The notes beneath the pieces were generated by a model. It saw only the letters and a list, made by a program, of their open reading frames with translations, searched no databases and was not told the origin of the DNA. A DNA stretch of 64,000 bases from CADCWK01 sp964244115 (GTDB lineage: Bacteria; Chloroflexota; Chloroflexia; Thermomicrobiales; UBA6265). Positions 34,781-43,155 of this stretch are shown piece by piece. Location of the stretch: assembly GCA_964244115.1 (NCBI GenBank), contig CAXTHM010000011.1, positions 3,676 to 67,675 of the forward strand, read 5' to 3'. The translations under genes and the position numbers were made by a program. The first letter of the stretch is position 1, and each line of letters starts with the position of its first letter.

Positions 34781-35113
34781 GTGACTACGACGCAGATCGT
34801 CCCGACGATCCCGGCGGAAATCGAAGCCGAACGAGCGCAGATCGAGGCGCTCTGCCAGCGATTCGGGGTCATCCGCCTTGATCTTTTCGGCTCGTCTACG
34901 ATTGGTCGGTTCGACGCCGAGACCAGTGACTATGACTTCATCGTCGACCTGGGGCCATATGCTCCGGGAATCGCGAAGCGGTTCTTCGATCTTGAAGACG
35001 CTCTGGCTCATCTGCTTGGACGACGAGTCGATCTCAATACGGAACCGAGTGGCCGAAACCCATATTATCTGGAGGCCGTGACCGAAAGTCGGATCGCCTT
35101 CTATGAATCGTGA
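34781..35113 (+). CDS. mntA: MntA-like nucleotidyltransferase antitoxin
   Basis: A 110-residue minimal nucleotidyltransferase. The GS motif (LFGSST, 36-40) and acidic residues D50 and D52 in SDYDFIVD, plus D84 in RRVDLN, form the active site. In the MntA/HepT system this enzyme adds AMP to a tyrosine of HepT and so silences the toxin. Read from GTG 34781, seven bases after GGAGGGG. The stop overlaps the hepT start by 11 bp. TAGACT at 34754-34759 may be the -10 box. Codon use is less GC-biased than in the flanking operons, which suggests acquisition. Confidence 0.9.
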   Translation: MTTTQIVPTIPAEIEAERAQIEALCQRFGVIRLDLFGSSTIGRFDAETSDYDFIVDLGPYAPGIAKRFFDLEDALAHLLGRRVDLNTEPSGRNPYYLEAVTESRIAFYES

Positions 35114-35465
35114 GACGAGGAAGCGGCTCGTCGATGCCAAGATGACATGTGAGCGGATCATCCACTATGTGGAGGGACAGACGGCCGAGTCCTATCTGGC
35201 GAACGAGGCACTGCAACTCATCGTGGAACGTCTGCTCATCACCGTTGGTGAGGCAATCAACGTAGCGATCCGGCAAGCTGACGGCTCGCTGACCGTCGAA
35301 GGTTCAAGTCAGATCATTGGGCTTCGCAACCGGATCGTTCATGGCTATGACGACATCAAGCAGGAAATTATCTGGGATACCGCCGTGACTGACATGCCGG
35401 TCCTTCTGGCACATCTCGACGAACTCCTTGAAGGATCAGCCAAACCTTTCGATGGCCGTCAGTGA
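35103..35465 (+). CDS. hepT: HepT-like HEPN ribonuclease toxin
   Basis: A 120-residue all-helical HEPN protein. The active site motif RX4HXY is intact: R75, H80 and Y82 in LRNRIVHGYDDI. In characterised systems R and H cut RNA, and the tyrosine is the site of AMP addition by MntA. It overlaps mntA upstream and a second, degenerate antitoxin remnant downstream. The low GC bias matches mntA. Confidence 0.92.
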   Translation: MNRETRKRLVDAKMTCERIIHYVEGQTAESYLANEALQLIVERLLITVGEAINVAIRQADGSLTVEGSSQIIGLRNRIVHGYDDIKQEIIWDTAVTDMPVLLAHLDELLEGSAKPFDGRQ

Positions 35466-35683
35466 CGATTGCGAACAGAAGCGAGCAAGTGAGGAGCGCT
35501 GACGTGGTGCCAACCATCCTCACCGAAGTCGAGACGAAATGGGCGCGGATCGTTGGATTCTGCCAGCAATCCCGCATCATCCCTCTAGGGATGTTTCGCT
35601 CGTCCAACAGCGGCCGTCAGTGGTTCTATTCCGCCAGTGTCACGGAGAGCCGGGTGCTGATGTTCGATGCTGCCCAGACATGA
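35462..35683 (+). pseudogene. MntA-like antitoxin remnant with core deletion
   Basis: A 73-codon frame. The start (VVPTILTEVETKWARIVGFC and IIPLGMFRSSNSGR) parallels MntA IVPTIPAEIEAERAQIEALC and VIRLDLFGSS. The end (WFYSASVTESRVLMFDAA) parallels YYLEAVTESRIAFYES. Everything between, including the DYD and third Asp, is missing, so no nucleotidyltransferase activity is possible. It overlaps hepT upstream and the second HepT-like gene downstream, preserving the operon order. Confidence 0.85.
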
Positions 35684-36029
35684 GTATCTCGTCCGGGAGA
35701 TCGTCTCCTCCGCCCGGCTGATTCGGAGCCGCGGGGACGGCCGCGGCGCGGCGGACTTCGCCGCCGATGCCGCGCTGCGGGCGATCGTCGAGCGCAAGAT
35801 CGAGATCATCGGCGACGACCTGATCCGCCTGCGCGACGAGGACCGCTCGCTGTTTCTCAGGATCGTCGGAGCCGATGACCTGATTGGGCTCCGGAACCTC
35901 ATCGCATACCGTGACGATGCCGATGCCGAGGGATACCCGGTCGACCGGTTCTGGCACGACGTTCAGTCTGCTCTGCCGGACCTGCTCCGGACTGCCGAGG
36001 GACTGCTGAGCCAGGAGTCCGGTCGATAG
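35667..36029 (+). CDS. Second HepT-like HEPN protein lacking catalytic His and target Tyr
   Basis: A 120-residue HEPN-like protein with the same layout as the HepT upstream. At the RX4HXY motif it reads LRNLIAYRDDAD: R76 is kept, the histidine position is Y81 and the tyrosine position is D83. It is thus probably inactive as a ribonuclease and cannot be modified as HepT is. The GC bias is higher than in the first module, so the two copies may not be a simple recent duplication. Confidence 0.8.
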   Translation: MLPRHEYLVREIVSSARLIRSRGDGRGAADFAADAALRAIVERKIEIIGDDLIRLRDEDRSLFLRIVGADDLIGLRNLIAYRDDADAEGYPVDRFWHDVQSALPDLLRTAEGLLSQESGR

Positions 36030-36436
36030 CGCGTGCCGGTACCGACCGGGGGGCTCTCGAGCATGTGGCGAGGATCGGCGCGACCGTTGCTCCGGTACGC
36101 TCGTCGCACACTCCTGCGCGTCGATTCCGGGCAGTGACGGTCGATCCGTCCGTACGCGTGGCCCGAATCCGCGCCAGCAACCCAGCGTCGTCGTCCTCCG
36201 GGGAGAGGGGTCTGCTCCGCCACCGCGCGCCCTGCCGGAACCAGCTTGGTCGCGAACACCATTATCGCCCGGTGGGGCGATCGCCGCCGCGGCGGCCGGG
36301 CTCGCGATTTTCGCCCCTCCGAGCCGGCGTGACCGACCGGGCGAACGGGTTCCGGCGCTGCCCGGTTCGACCCGCCATGCCCTACCATGCAGCCTCACGA
36401 TCGACCGGATGCGACGGGACAGGCGGGGAGGGACGG
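36030..36436. repeat. Intergenic region with repeat fragments
   Basis: About 36200-36230 holds the end of the GC-rich repeat family (GGGGTCTGCTCCGCCACCG). About 36290-36310 resembles the GCGATTTTCGCCCCT end of the GTAGGGGCGA family, inverted. No gene is supported. Confidence 0.45.
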
Positions 36437-37587
36437 ATGCGGCTGGCGGGACGGATGGGGCGGCTCGGGTCGGAGTCGGCGTTCGAGGTGCTGGCCCGGG
36501 CGCGGGCGCTTGAGGCGCAGGGGCGGGACGTGATCCACCTCGAGATCGGCGAACCCGATTTCGGGACGCCAGACCACGTCGTCGAGGCCGGCCGCGAGGC
36601 GCTGGCCCAGGGCTGGACCCACTACGGCCCCGCCGCCGGCGACCCGGAGCTGCGGGTGGCCGTCGCCGTCCGGACCAACGCGCTGCGCGGGACGGCCTAC
36701 GTCCCCGAGCAGGTCGTCATCACGCCCGGCGCCAAGCCGGTGATGTTCTTCACCATGCTGGCGCTCGTCGAGGCCGGCGACGAGGTCATCTATCCGGACC
36801 CCGGCTTCCCGATCTACCGCTCGATGATCGACTTCGCCGGGGCGACGGCGGTGCCGATCCCGCTGCGGGAGCGGCACGCCTTCGGGCTGGACGTCGATGA
36901 GCTCGAACGCCTCATCACCCCCCGGACCCGGCTGTTGATCGTCAACACGCCCGGCAACCCGACCGGCGGCGTGATCCCGCCCGGCGACCTGGAGCGGATC
37001 GCCGAGCTGGCCGTCCGCCACGACCTCTGGGTGCTGAGCGACGAGATCTACGGCGAACTCGTCTTCGACGGCGAGCACGCCTCGCTGGCGGCGTTCCCCG
37101 GGATGGCCGAGCGGACGATCCTGCTGGACGGGTTCAGCAAGACCTTCGCGATGACCGGCTGGCGCCTGGGCTACGGCCTCGTCCCGGTCGGGCTGGTCGA
37201 CCCGTTCACGAAGCTGATGGTCAACAGCGTCTCCTGCGCCTCGGTCGCGGTCCAGCGGGCCGGGCTCGCCGCGCTCACCGGGCCGCAGGCGGAGGTCGTC
37301 GCCATGCGGGAGGCCTTTCGCCGTCGGCGCGATCTCGTCGTCGATGGGNNNNNNNNNNCTGCACGCGGCCGGCCGGCGCCTTCTACGTCTTCCCGAACAT
37401 CTCCGCGACCGGCCTGAGCAGCGCCGACTTCGCCGGGCGGCTACTCCAGGAGCAGGGAGTGGCCACCATCGCCGGGACGTCGTTCGGCGCCCATGGCGAG
37501 GGGTACATCCGGCTCTCGACCGCCAACAGCGACGAGAATCTCCTCCGGGCGGTCGACCGGATCGCCACCTTCGTCGCGGCGCGGTGA
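36437..37587 (+). CDS. Class I aminotransferase (aspartate/aromatic type), split by N-gap
   Basis: A PLP fold-type I enzyme of about 380 residues. Motifs are IHLEIGEPDFGTPDHV, YGPAAGDPELR, ITPGAKPVMFF, NTPGNPTGGVI, LSDEIYGELVFDG and the PLP lysine in LDGFSKTFAMTGWRLGY. The N-run at 37349-37358 breaks the frame, and the C-terminal part continues as CTRPAGAFYVFPN to ENLLRAVDRIATFVAAR. The gap starts on a codon boundary and one base (C) precedes the next codon, so the true missing length must be 2 modulo 3, not 10; about 20-26 bases would fit family spacing. GGGGAGGGA precedes the ATG. Confidence 0.88.
37349..37358. other. Assembly gap (10 N)
   Basis: Placeholder inside the aminotransferase gene. 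The length is inconsistent with the reading frame on both sides, so it is not a measured gap. Confidence 0.9.
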
Positions 37588-37739
37588 GCCGTGAGACACC
37601 GTCCCGCGTGACGTTCGCGCCCCGGCAGCGATGATAGGGACCGGTGGTCTCGCGGTCCCCGGCGACGTACCATGCCGGGAACGATGGGCGGCTTTCAGCG
37701 GGCGGACGATGCGCCCCCTCGGCGGGATCGAGCGACGAC

Positions 37740-38765
37740 GTGGACAGGAACGACCAACAGAGCGGCCCCCCGCGGCAGCGTCCCACCGACTGGGGTGACG
37801 GCGCGGCAGCGGACCCTCGGGCGACGTCCCCCGGTGAGCGGGCCATCGGGCATCCGGGCGTTCCCGACAGTCTGAGCGGACAGCCGCTCCAGCCAGGCCC
37901 CTATCCGGACCAGCCGCGGCCGGGCAACTACCCGCCCGAGCACGCCCCGTTCGCCCGGTCTCCGTACGGCGATCCGTCGGGGCCGCCGTACGGCCAGTAT
38001 CCGGCCGACCCGCCCTGGTCTGGTGGGCCGAATCCGGGCTACCCGCCGCCCGGACAGCCGCCCTGGCAGCGGCAACCGCCTGGGCCGGGCCAGCCGTACC
38101 CGCCACAGCAGGGGCGGCCATACCCGTCCCAGCAGGGCCAGCCGTACCCGTCCCAGCAGGGGCAGCCATATCCGCCCGGCCAGGTGCCGCCGGGCTACGG
38201 GCCGGGTAACCGCCGGCCCGCCCCCGGCTTCTCCGCCGGCCCGCCGGTCCCGCCGACGATCGGCCGGCGCAAGAAGGGTTCGATCCTGCCGGCCCTGATC
38301 TTCGGGCTGCTGGCGATCGTCCTCGCCGGCGTCGCGGCCTATCTCTACGTTCAGGAGAACGACACCAGCGGTCCGGTCGCTCCGACCGCGGCGCCGGCCC
38401 AGAACCAGTTCATCCAGGTCCAGAACGCGTTGCAGGATGCCGGGCTGACCGCGACCACCGAGCGCCAGAACGCGACCTCGCCGGAGGCGTTCCCGACCCG
38501 GGAGCCGGGTCAGGCGATTAGGATCGACGGCCATGACGCCTGGATCTACATCTTCCCTGGTGTCGAGGCACAGCAGGCCGCGACGGACGCCTATGGATCG
38601 TTGGAGCCACGGCCATTGGTGACCACCGCCAGTGGGACCGCGTTGACGACTGGTCCACCGACGATCTTCAGCAACAGCAACGTCATCATCCTGCTCTCGA
38701 TGGACGATGACCCCGGGGAGGACGTGACCGACAAGGTCGAGGAAGCGGTCGAGAGCCTGCCATGA
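37740..38765 (+). CDS. Proline/glutamine-rich single-pass membrane protein
   Basis: About 341 residues. The first 175 residues are Pro/Gly/Gln/Tyr-rich with tandem QPYPSQQG units, then comes a basic stop (IGRRKKGS), one membrane helix (ILPALIFGLLAIVLAGVAAYLYV) and an extracytoplasmic domain of about 130 residues (FIQVQNALQDAGLTATTERQ to EEAVESLP). No enzyme motif is seen. Its stop overlaps the start of a TlpA-like gene by four bases, so it is a coupled partner. The start is uncertain: GTG 37740 or an upstream in-frame start at 37644. Confidence 0.7.
   Translation: MDRNDQQSGPPRQRPTDWGDGAAADPRATSPGERAIGHPGVPDSLSGQPLQPGPYPDQPRPGNYPPEHAPFARSPYGDPSGPPYGQYPADPPWSGGPNPGYPPPGQPPWQRQPPGPGQPYPPQQGRPYPSQQGQPYPSQQGQPYPPGQVPPGYGPGNRRPAPGFSAGPPVPPTIGRRKKGSILPALIFGLLAIVLAGVAAYLYVQENDTSGPVAPTAAPAQNQFIQVQNALQDAGLTATTERQNATSPEAFPTREPGQAIRIDGHDAWIYIFPGVEAQQAATDAYGSLEPRPLVTTASGTALTTGPPTIFSNSNVIILLSMDDDPGEDVTDKVEEAVESLP
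38089..38175. repeat. Tandem 24-bp coding repeat
   Basis: About three and a half units of a 24-bp repeat (CAGCCGTACCCGTCCCAGCA plus GGGG/GGGC) encode QPYPSQQG-type octapeptides in the proline-rich protein. Slight differences at third positions show it is not perfectly fresh. Confidence 0.8.
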
Positions 38766-39484
38766 GCCAGCCGCCACCGCCGGGTGCGACGCCGCGCCTC
38801 GCGACCGACGAGACGGGCTATCCCGCCCCGCCCCACGTCCCGGCCGGCACCCACAACGACCTCGGCGACCCGGACGCGCCGGAGGAGCACGGCCGGATCG
38901 GCTACGGCCGACTGGGCCGGTACACCCCGTTCGGGCTGGCGCTGGTCATCATCGCCATCCTCGTCGCGATCGGGATCAGTCAGGCGCGGGGTGAAGGTGA
39001 CGACGACGACGCGATCCCGTTGCCCGCGACCCCGCAGGTCGGCGAGGTCGCCCCGGATTTCAGCCTGACGCGGCTCGACGGTTCGACCGTCACGCTGTCG
39101 TCGCTGCGCGGCTCGGTCGTCTTCGTCAACTTCTGGGCGTCGTGGTGCCCGCCCTGCCGCGAGGAGATCCCGGATCTGATCGCCGCCGAGGGGACGGTCG
39201 CCCCGGACGGCTCGCCGGTCCGAATCATGGGGGTCGGTCTGACCTCGGACGACGATGCCGACGCTCGCCGGATGGCCGCCGAACTGGGCATCACCTACAT
39301 CGTCGGCCGCGACGCCGGCAACCCCGGTCCGGCCGGCGGCCCGATCCAGAACGCCTTCGACATCGCCGACTGGTACCTCCCGGCCACCGTTGTGGTCGCC
39401 CCGGACGGGACGATCAGCGCCGTCCGTTACGGCCCGATGAACGGCGAGATGATCGAGGACTACGTTGACGAGGCCGTCGGCTGA
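38762..39484 (+). CDS. TlpA/ResA-like membrane-anchored thioredoxin
   Basis: A 240-residue protein. A Pro-rich cytosolic stretch of about 55 residues is followed by one membrane helix (FGLALVIIAILVAIGIS) and a thioredoxin-fold domain. The active site is CPPC (129-132) in FWASWCPPCREEIPDL, and the cis-proline region lies in WYLPATVVVAPDG. Such proteins reduce extracytoplasmic disulfides, for example on apocytochrome c or copper chaperones. The start overlaps the preceding gene by four bases. Confidence 0.92.
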   Translation: MSQPPPPGATPRLATDETGYPAPPHVPAGTHNDLGDPDAPEEHGRIGYGRLGRYTPFGLALVIIAILVAIGISQARGEGDDDDAIPLPATPQVGEVAPDFSLTRLDGSTVTLSSLRGSVVFVNFWASWCPPCREEIPDLIAAEGTVAPDGSPVRIMGVGLTSDDDADARRMAAELGITYIVGRDAGNPGPAGGPIQNAFDIADWYLPATVVVAPDGTISAVRYGPMNGEMIEDYVDEAVG

Positions 39485-40230
39485 TCTGGCTCTACCCGAA
39501 CGATGAGGGTTGACTCTGGCGGTGTCGATCGCTCTGATCGATGAGGACGTGACTGATCGCGGAGCAGACCCCTCCCCCAGCGAAGCGAGACCCCTCCCCG
39601 GCTCGATCACGCTTCGCTGCGTCGTACCTCCTCACCGCCCGGAGAGGGGCTTCATGCTGGTCGCGCAAGCGCTCCCGGACTCGATGGCGGGGATGTCCTT
39701 CTCGTAGGGGCGAAACTCTCGCTTCGCTGGCGAGCCAGGCCGCCGCGACGGCCATCGTTCATACAGAATCCGGGTTGAAGCTTGCCGTGTGACCGCGCGT
39801 GCGTGCTGCTCCCCGCTCCGGGCACCTGCGGAGCCGCAACGCAGCGAGAGCCGCCTTTGGCGGGTGAGCGAGCCGGTTCACCCCGGCTGGGGGAGAGGTC
39901 TGCTCCGCCATCGGGCACGTCCATGGATACCCGCCCCAACGCCACGCGAAGAGGTCACCGTACCGTTCGCTATCACCGTCTTTGTGCAATCGGTCCTGTC
40001 CGGACGACCCGCGTCTCCGATCCTCCCTGACCGGGCTGTGCGATCGGTGATGCGGGAAGGACGCCGGGGTGCTAGGCTAGGCGAATGCGCCAGAGGACGA
40101 CGTGAGCGTGGGGGATCGTGCCGCCGACGACGGTGGCGCGATGTCGACAGGCGAGCCGTTTTCCGCTCCATACCCTTCGTACGCCGGATCAGTCGATCCG
40201 ACGGTCGTTGCCGTGACAGGGAGATTACCG
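39485..40230. repeat. Intergenic region rich in dispersed repeats
   Basis: About 39550-39655 is a GC-rich GAGGGGT-type element with GCGAAGCGAGACCCCTCCCC. A GTAGGGGCGA element lies at 39704-39755 and a full GC-rich repeat at 39809-39918. From 39919 to 40230 no repeat is obvious; TAGGCT at 40073-40078 is a possible -10 box for the ABC operon without a clear -35. Confidence 0.6.
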
Positions 40231-41889
40231 ATGACAGGTCCCATCGATCAGGAGCGCGGTCAGTTCCACGATCTGCTCCAGCAGGCGATCAGTGGTCAGC
40301 TCGACCGCCGCCAGGTCATGACCCGAGCCGCCGTGCTCGGGCTGTCGGCCGCCTCCGTCTTCACGCTCGGCGCCGCCGCCGCGCCGGGGACGACGTCCCT
40401 GAGCCGCGTCGCCCGCCAGGACGCCACGCCGGTCGCCGGTGGGACGCTCCGCGTCGGCCTCCAGGGCGACCCGGCCCAGCTCGACCCGCACACGACCAAC
40501 CTCACCGCCGCGATCCACGTCACCGAGCACATCTACGAGGGGCTCGTGATCGAGAACCCCGACCTCACGATCGGTCCCTGGCTGGCCGCCGAGCTCCCGA
40601 CCGTCTCCGAGGATGGCCTGACCTACACCTTCACCCTGCGTGAGGGCGTCATGTTCCACGCCCCGGTCAGCCGGGCGATGACGTCGGCCGACGTCGTCTA
40701 CAGCTTCAACCGCCTCAAGGACCCGGACCTCGGCAGCAACAGCATCAGTCTGCTGGAGCCGGTCGTCAGCATCGAGGCGCCGGACGACCTCACCGTCGTC
40801 ATGACCCTCGCCGCGCCGAACGCCTCGTTCCTCGCGACGCTGTCCAGCCGCTACATGGCGATCGTGCCGCAGGAGTTCGTCGAGCAGAACGGGGGCGACC
40901 TCAATCAGGCCGCCTGCGGCACCGGCCCGTTCGTCTTCGAGGAGTACGTCCCGACCACCCGCCTGACGGTCACGAAGAACGCCGAGTACTGGGACGGCGA
41001 CCTGCCGTATCTCGACGGGATCGAGTTCACCCCGATCTCGGACGATACCCAGCGCACGAACGCGATCATCACCGACACCGTCGACTTCGTCGAGTACGCC
41101 CCGCTGGCCGACATCGAGCGGCTCCGCGGCGAGAGCGGGCTGACGATCGCCGGCGACATCAACACCAACATCCGCTTCATCGGCATCAACCTGCGCCGCG
41201 AGCCGTTCAGCGACGTCCGCGTCCGCCAGGCGATCGCGAAGGCGCTCAACCGGTCCGAGATCCTCGAGCCGGCCACCTTCGGCAACGGCACCGCGACCGA
41301 GGTCATCTTCCCCGAGGGCAACTGGGCCCACGTCGATGTCCCGGAGACCGCGCAGGACATCGACGGTGCCAAGGCCCTCCTCGCCGAGGCCGGCTTCCCG
41401 GACGGCCTCGAGCTGGAGATCCTCTCCTGGTCGGCCTACTCGTTCCTGAGCCAGCCCTCCTACGTGATCCAGTCCCAGCTGGAGGCGATCGGGATCACCA
41501 GCGAGGTCGTACTCGAAGAGAACGCGACCTACATCCAGCGCTACCTGACGGACTTCGACTTCGACATCACGGTCACCGGGACCAGTGGCTTCGTCGACCC
41601 GAACGACGTCTACGCCGACAACTTCCTCAGCACCTCGCCGAGCAATGCCGCCGGGTACAACAACCCGGAGGTGGACCAGTTGATCGCCGATGGCATCGCC
41701 ACGACCGATCAGGACGCCCGGGCCGAGATCTACACTCAGCTCCAGACGATCCTGCTCGAGGATCTCCCCTGGATCAACCTCTTCATCGCCAACCAGTACG
41801 AGGCCCTCAAGGCCGGCGTCGGTGGGTACACCCATTACCCGACCGGGTCGCTCCACGCGTTCCGCGAGACTTTCATCGCCCCGGAGTAG
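40231..41889 (+). CDS. ABC transporter substrate-binding protein, family 5 (peptide/nickel type)
   Basis: A 552-residue secreted binding protein. The N-terminus has DRRQVMTRAAVLGLSAASVF, a twin-arginine-like leader, then ATPVAGG and the family-5 opening GTLRVGLQGDPAQLDPH. FTLREGVMFH and SADVVYSFNRLKDP are also typical, and the C-terminus reads TILLEDLPWINLFIANQYEAL. It captures peptides or similar solutes outside the membrane. I start at the ATG at 40231 (AGGGAG upstream); upstream in-frame ATGs give an untypical leader. It is the first gene of an operon with two permeases; no ATPase gene is present. Confidence 0.92.
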   Translation: MTGPIDQERGQFHDLLQQAISGQLDRRQVMTRAAVLGLSAASVFTLGAAAAPGTTSLSRVARQDATPVAGGTLRVGLQGDPAQLDPHTTNLTAAIHVTEHIYEGLVIENPDLTIGPWLAAELPTVSEDGLTYTFTLREGVMFHAPVSRAMTSADVVYSFNRLKDPDLGSNSISLLEPVVSIEAPDDLTVVMTLAAPNASFLATLSSRYMAIVPQEFVEQNGGDLNQAACGTGPFVFEEYVPTTRLTVTKNAEYWDGDLPYLDGIEFTPISDDTQRTNAIITDTVDFVEYAPLADIERLRGESGLTIAGDINTNIRFIGINLRREPFSDVRVRQAIAKALNRSEILEPATFGNGTATEVIFPEGNWAHVDVPETAQDIDGAKALLAEAGFPDGLELEILSWSAYSFLSQPSYVIQSQLEAIGITSEVVLEENATYIQRYLTDFDFDITVTGTSGFVDPNDVYADNFLSTSPSNAAGYNNPEVDQLIADGIATTDQDARAEIYTQLQTILLEDLPWINLFIANQYEALKAGVGGYTHYPTGSLHAFRETFIAPE

Positions 41890-41915
41890 TTCGTCACCGC
41901 GAGATGAACGGCCTG

Positions 41916-41944
41916 GGACCGGCAGGGCGACCCCCTGCCGGTCC
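41916..41944. other. Hairpin between binding-protein and permease genes
   Basis: GGACCGGCAGGG pairs perfectly with CCCTGCCGGTCC around a 5-base loop. It has no T-run. At this place hairpins often protect the upstream mRNA or reduce read-through, giving more binding protein than permease. Confidence 0.7.
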
Positions 41945-41971
41945 TGACCGTCAGGAGCCCGAGGCGGTCCC

Positions 41972-42922
41972 ATGCTGCGTTACATCGCCGGTCGCATCGC
42001 CCTGATGATCCCGATCCTGATCGGCGTCTCGATCGTCGCCTTCGGCCTGATTCGCTTCGTCCCCGGCGACCCCGTCACCGCGATCATCGGGCCCGGCACC
42101 CGCTTCAACGAGGAGCAGCTCGCCAACCTCCGCGAGCGGTACGGGCTCAACGACTCGGTCGTCGTCCAGTACGTCAAATGGGTCTGGCTGATCCTGCAGG
42201 GCGACCTCGGGACGTCCCTGCGGACCCGGCTGCCCCTGACCCAGGAACTCGGCGCCCGGCTGCCGGTCACGATCGAGTTGACGGTCTGGGCGACGATCAT
42301 CGGGACCATCCCGGCGGTCGCCCTCGGCGTCACCGCCGCCCTGCGGCGGAACTCGTGGTTCGACGTCTCGGCGACGATCGGGACCCTGCTCGGCACCTCG
42401 ATCCCGAATTTCCTCCTCGCGGTCTTCCTGGTGCTGATCTTCGCCGTCCAGCTCCGCTGGCTGCCGCCGCTCGGCTACGAGCGCTGGAGCGACGGGGTCT
42501 GGGCCCACTGCGAGACGATGATCCTGCCGGCCCTTTGCCTCGGCCTGCCGCTGGCCGCGACGGTGATGCGGTTCACGCGCTCGTCGGTGCTGGAGACGAT
42601 CGGGCAGGACTACGTCCGGACCGCCCGGGCCAAGGGCATGAGCCAGGGCGCCGTGGTCTGGCGCCACGTCCTGCCCAACGCCAGCATCCCGATCATCACC
42701 GTCGTCGGCATCCAGGTCGCCGGCCTGCTCGGTGGGACGGTCATCATCGAGCAGATCTTCAGCATGCCCGGCGTCGGGCGCTACATCTACGACTCGATCT
42801 CCAACCGGGACTACCCGGTCGTCCAGAGCGTGACGCTCGTGATTGCGGCGCTGTTCGTCCTGATCAGCCTGCTCGTGGACATCCTCTACGCGATCGTCGA
42901 CCCGCGCCTCAGGGCGCCTTAG
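41972..42922 (+). CDS. ABC transporter permease, DppB/OppB type
   Basis: A 316-residue inner-membrane protein with six predicted helices. It starts RYIAGRIALMIPILIGVSIVAFGLIRFVPGDPV, the DppB hallmark. The coupling helix that meets the ATPase is the EAA-like loop DYVRTARAKGMSQGAVVWRH. The end PVVQSVTLVIAALFVLISLLVDILYAIVDPRLR is typical. GAGG lies seven bases before the ATG. Confidence 0.94.
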   Translation: MLRYIAGRIALMIPILIGVSIVAFGLIRFVPGDPVTAIIGPGTRFNEEQLANLRERYGLNDSVVVQYVKWVWLILQGDLGTSLRTRLPLTQELGARLPVTIELTVWATIIGTIPAVALGVTAALRRNSWFDVSATIGTLLGTSIPNFLLAVFLVLIFAVQLRWLPPLGYERWSDGVWAHCETMILPALCLGLPLAATVMRFTRSSVLETIGQDYVRTARAKGMSQGAVVWRHVLPNASIPIITVVGIQVAGLLGGTVIIEQIFSMPGVGRYIYDSISNRDYPVVQSVTLVIAALFVLISLLVDILYAIVDPRLRAP

Positions 42923-42951
42923 TCGGGTTGCCCGTGGGGCGTGCTGATGGT

Positions 42952-43055
42952 CGAGCAGATCGCTCCCCCAGCCGGGATGAACCCGCTTGCGTACCCGCCC
43001 CATGCGGCTCTCGCCGGGCTGCGGCTCCGCAGGTGCCCGGACAGGGGAGACCCCG
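42952..43055. repeat. Dispersed GC-rich repeat, inverted orientation
   Basis: GAGCAGATCGCTCCCCCAGC to CGGCTCCGCAGGTGCCCGGA is the reverse-complement orientation of the copies at 19915 and 39809. It lies between the two permease genes of one operon. Confidence 0.6.
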
Positions 43056-43155
43056 TAACAACCCGGATGACCGCTGATGGACGATCGGTTCCCTCTGCTC
43101 ATCGGTCTTCGTTTCGGCCCGACGACTCCGCCCACGTAGAGGACAGCGCGTCACC

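Noticed and set aside
36437..37587. True frameshift in the aminotransferase
   Set aside because: The frame change falls exactly at a 10-N placeholder, so it is best explained by the scaffold join.
38089..38175. CRISPR-like array
   Set aside because: The 24-bp units are contiguous without spacers and lie in frame in a coding region. No cas gene is present.
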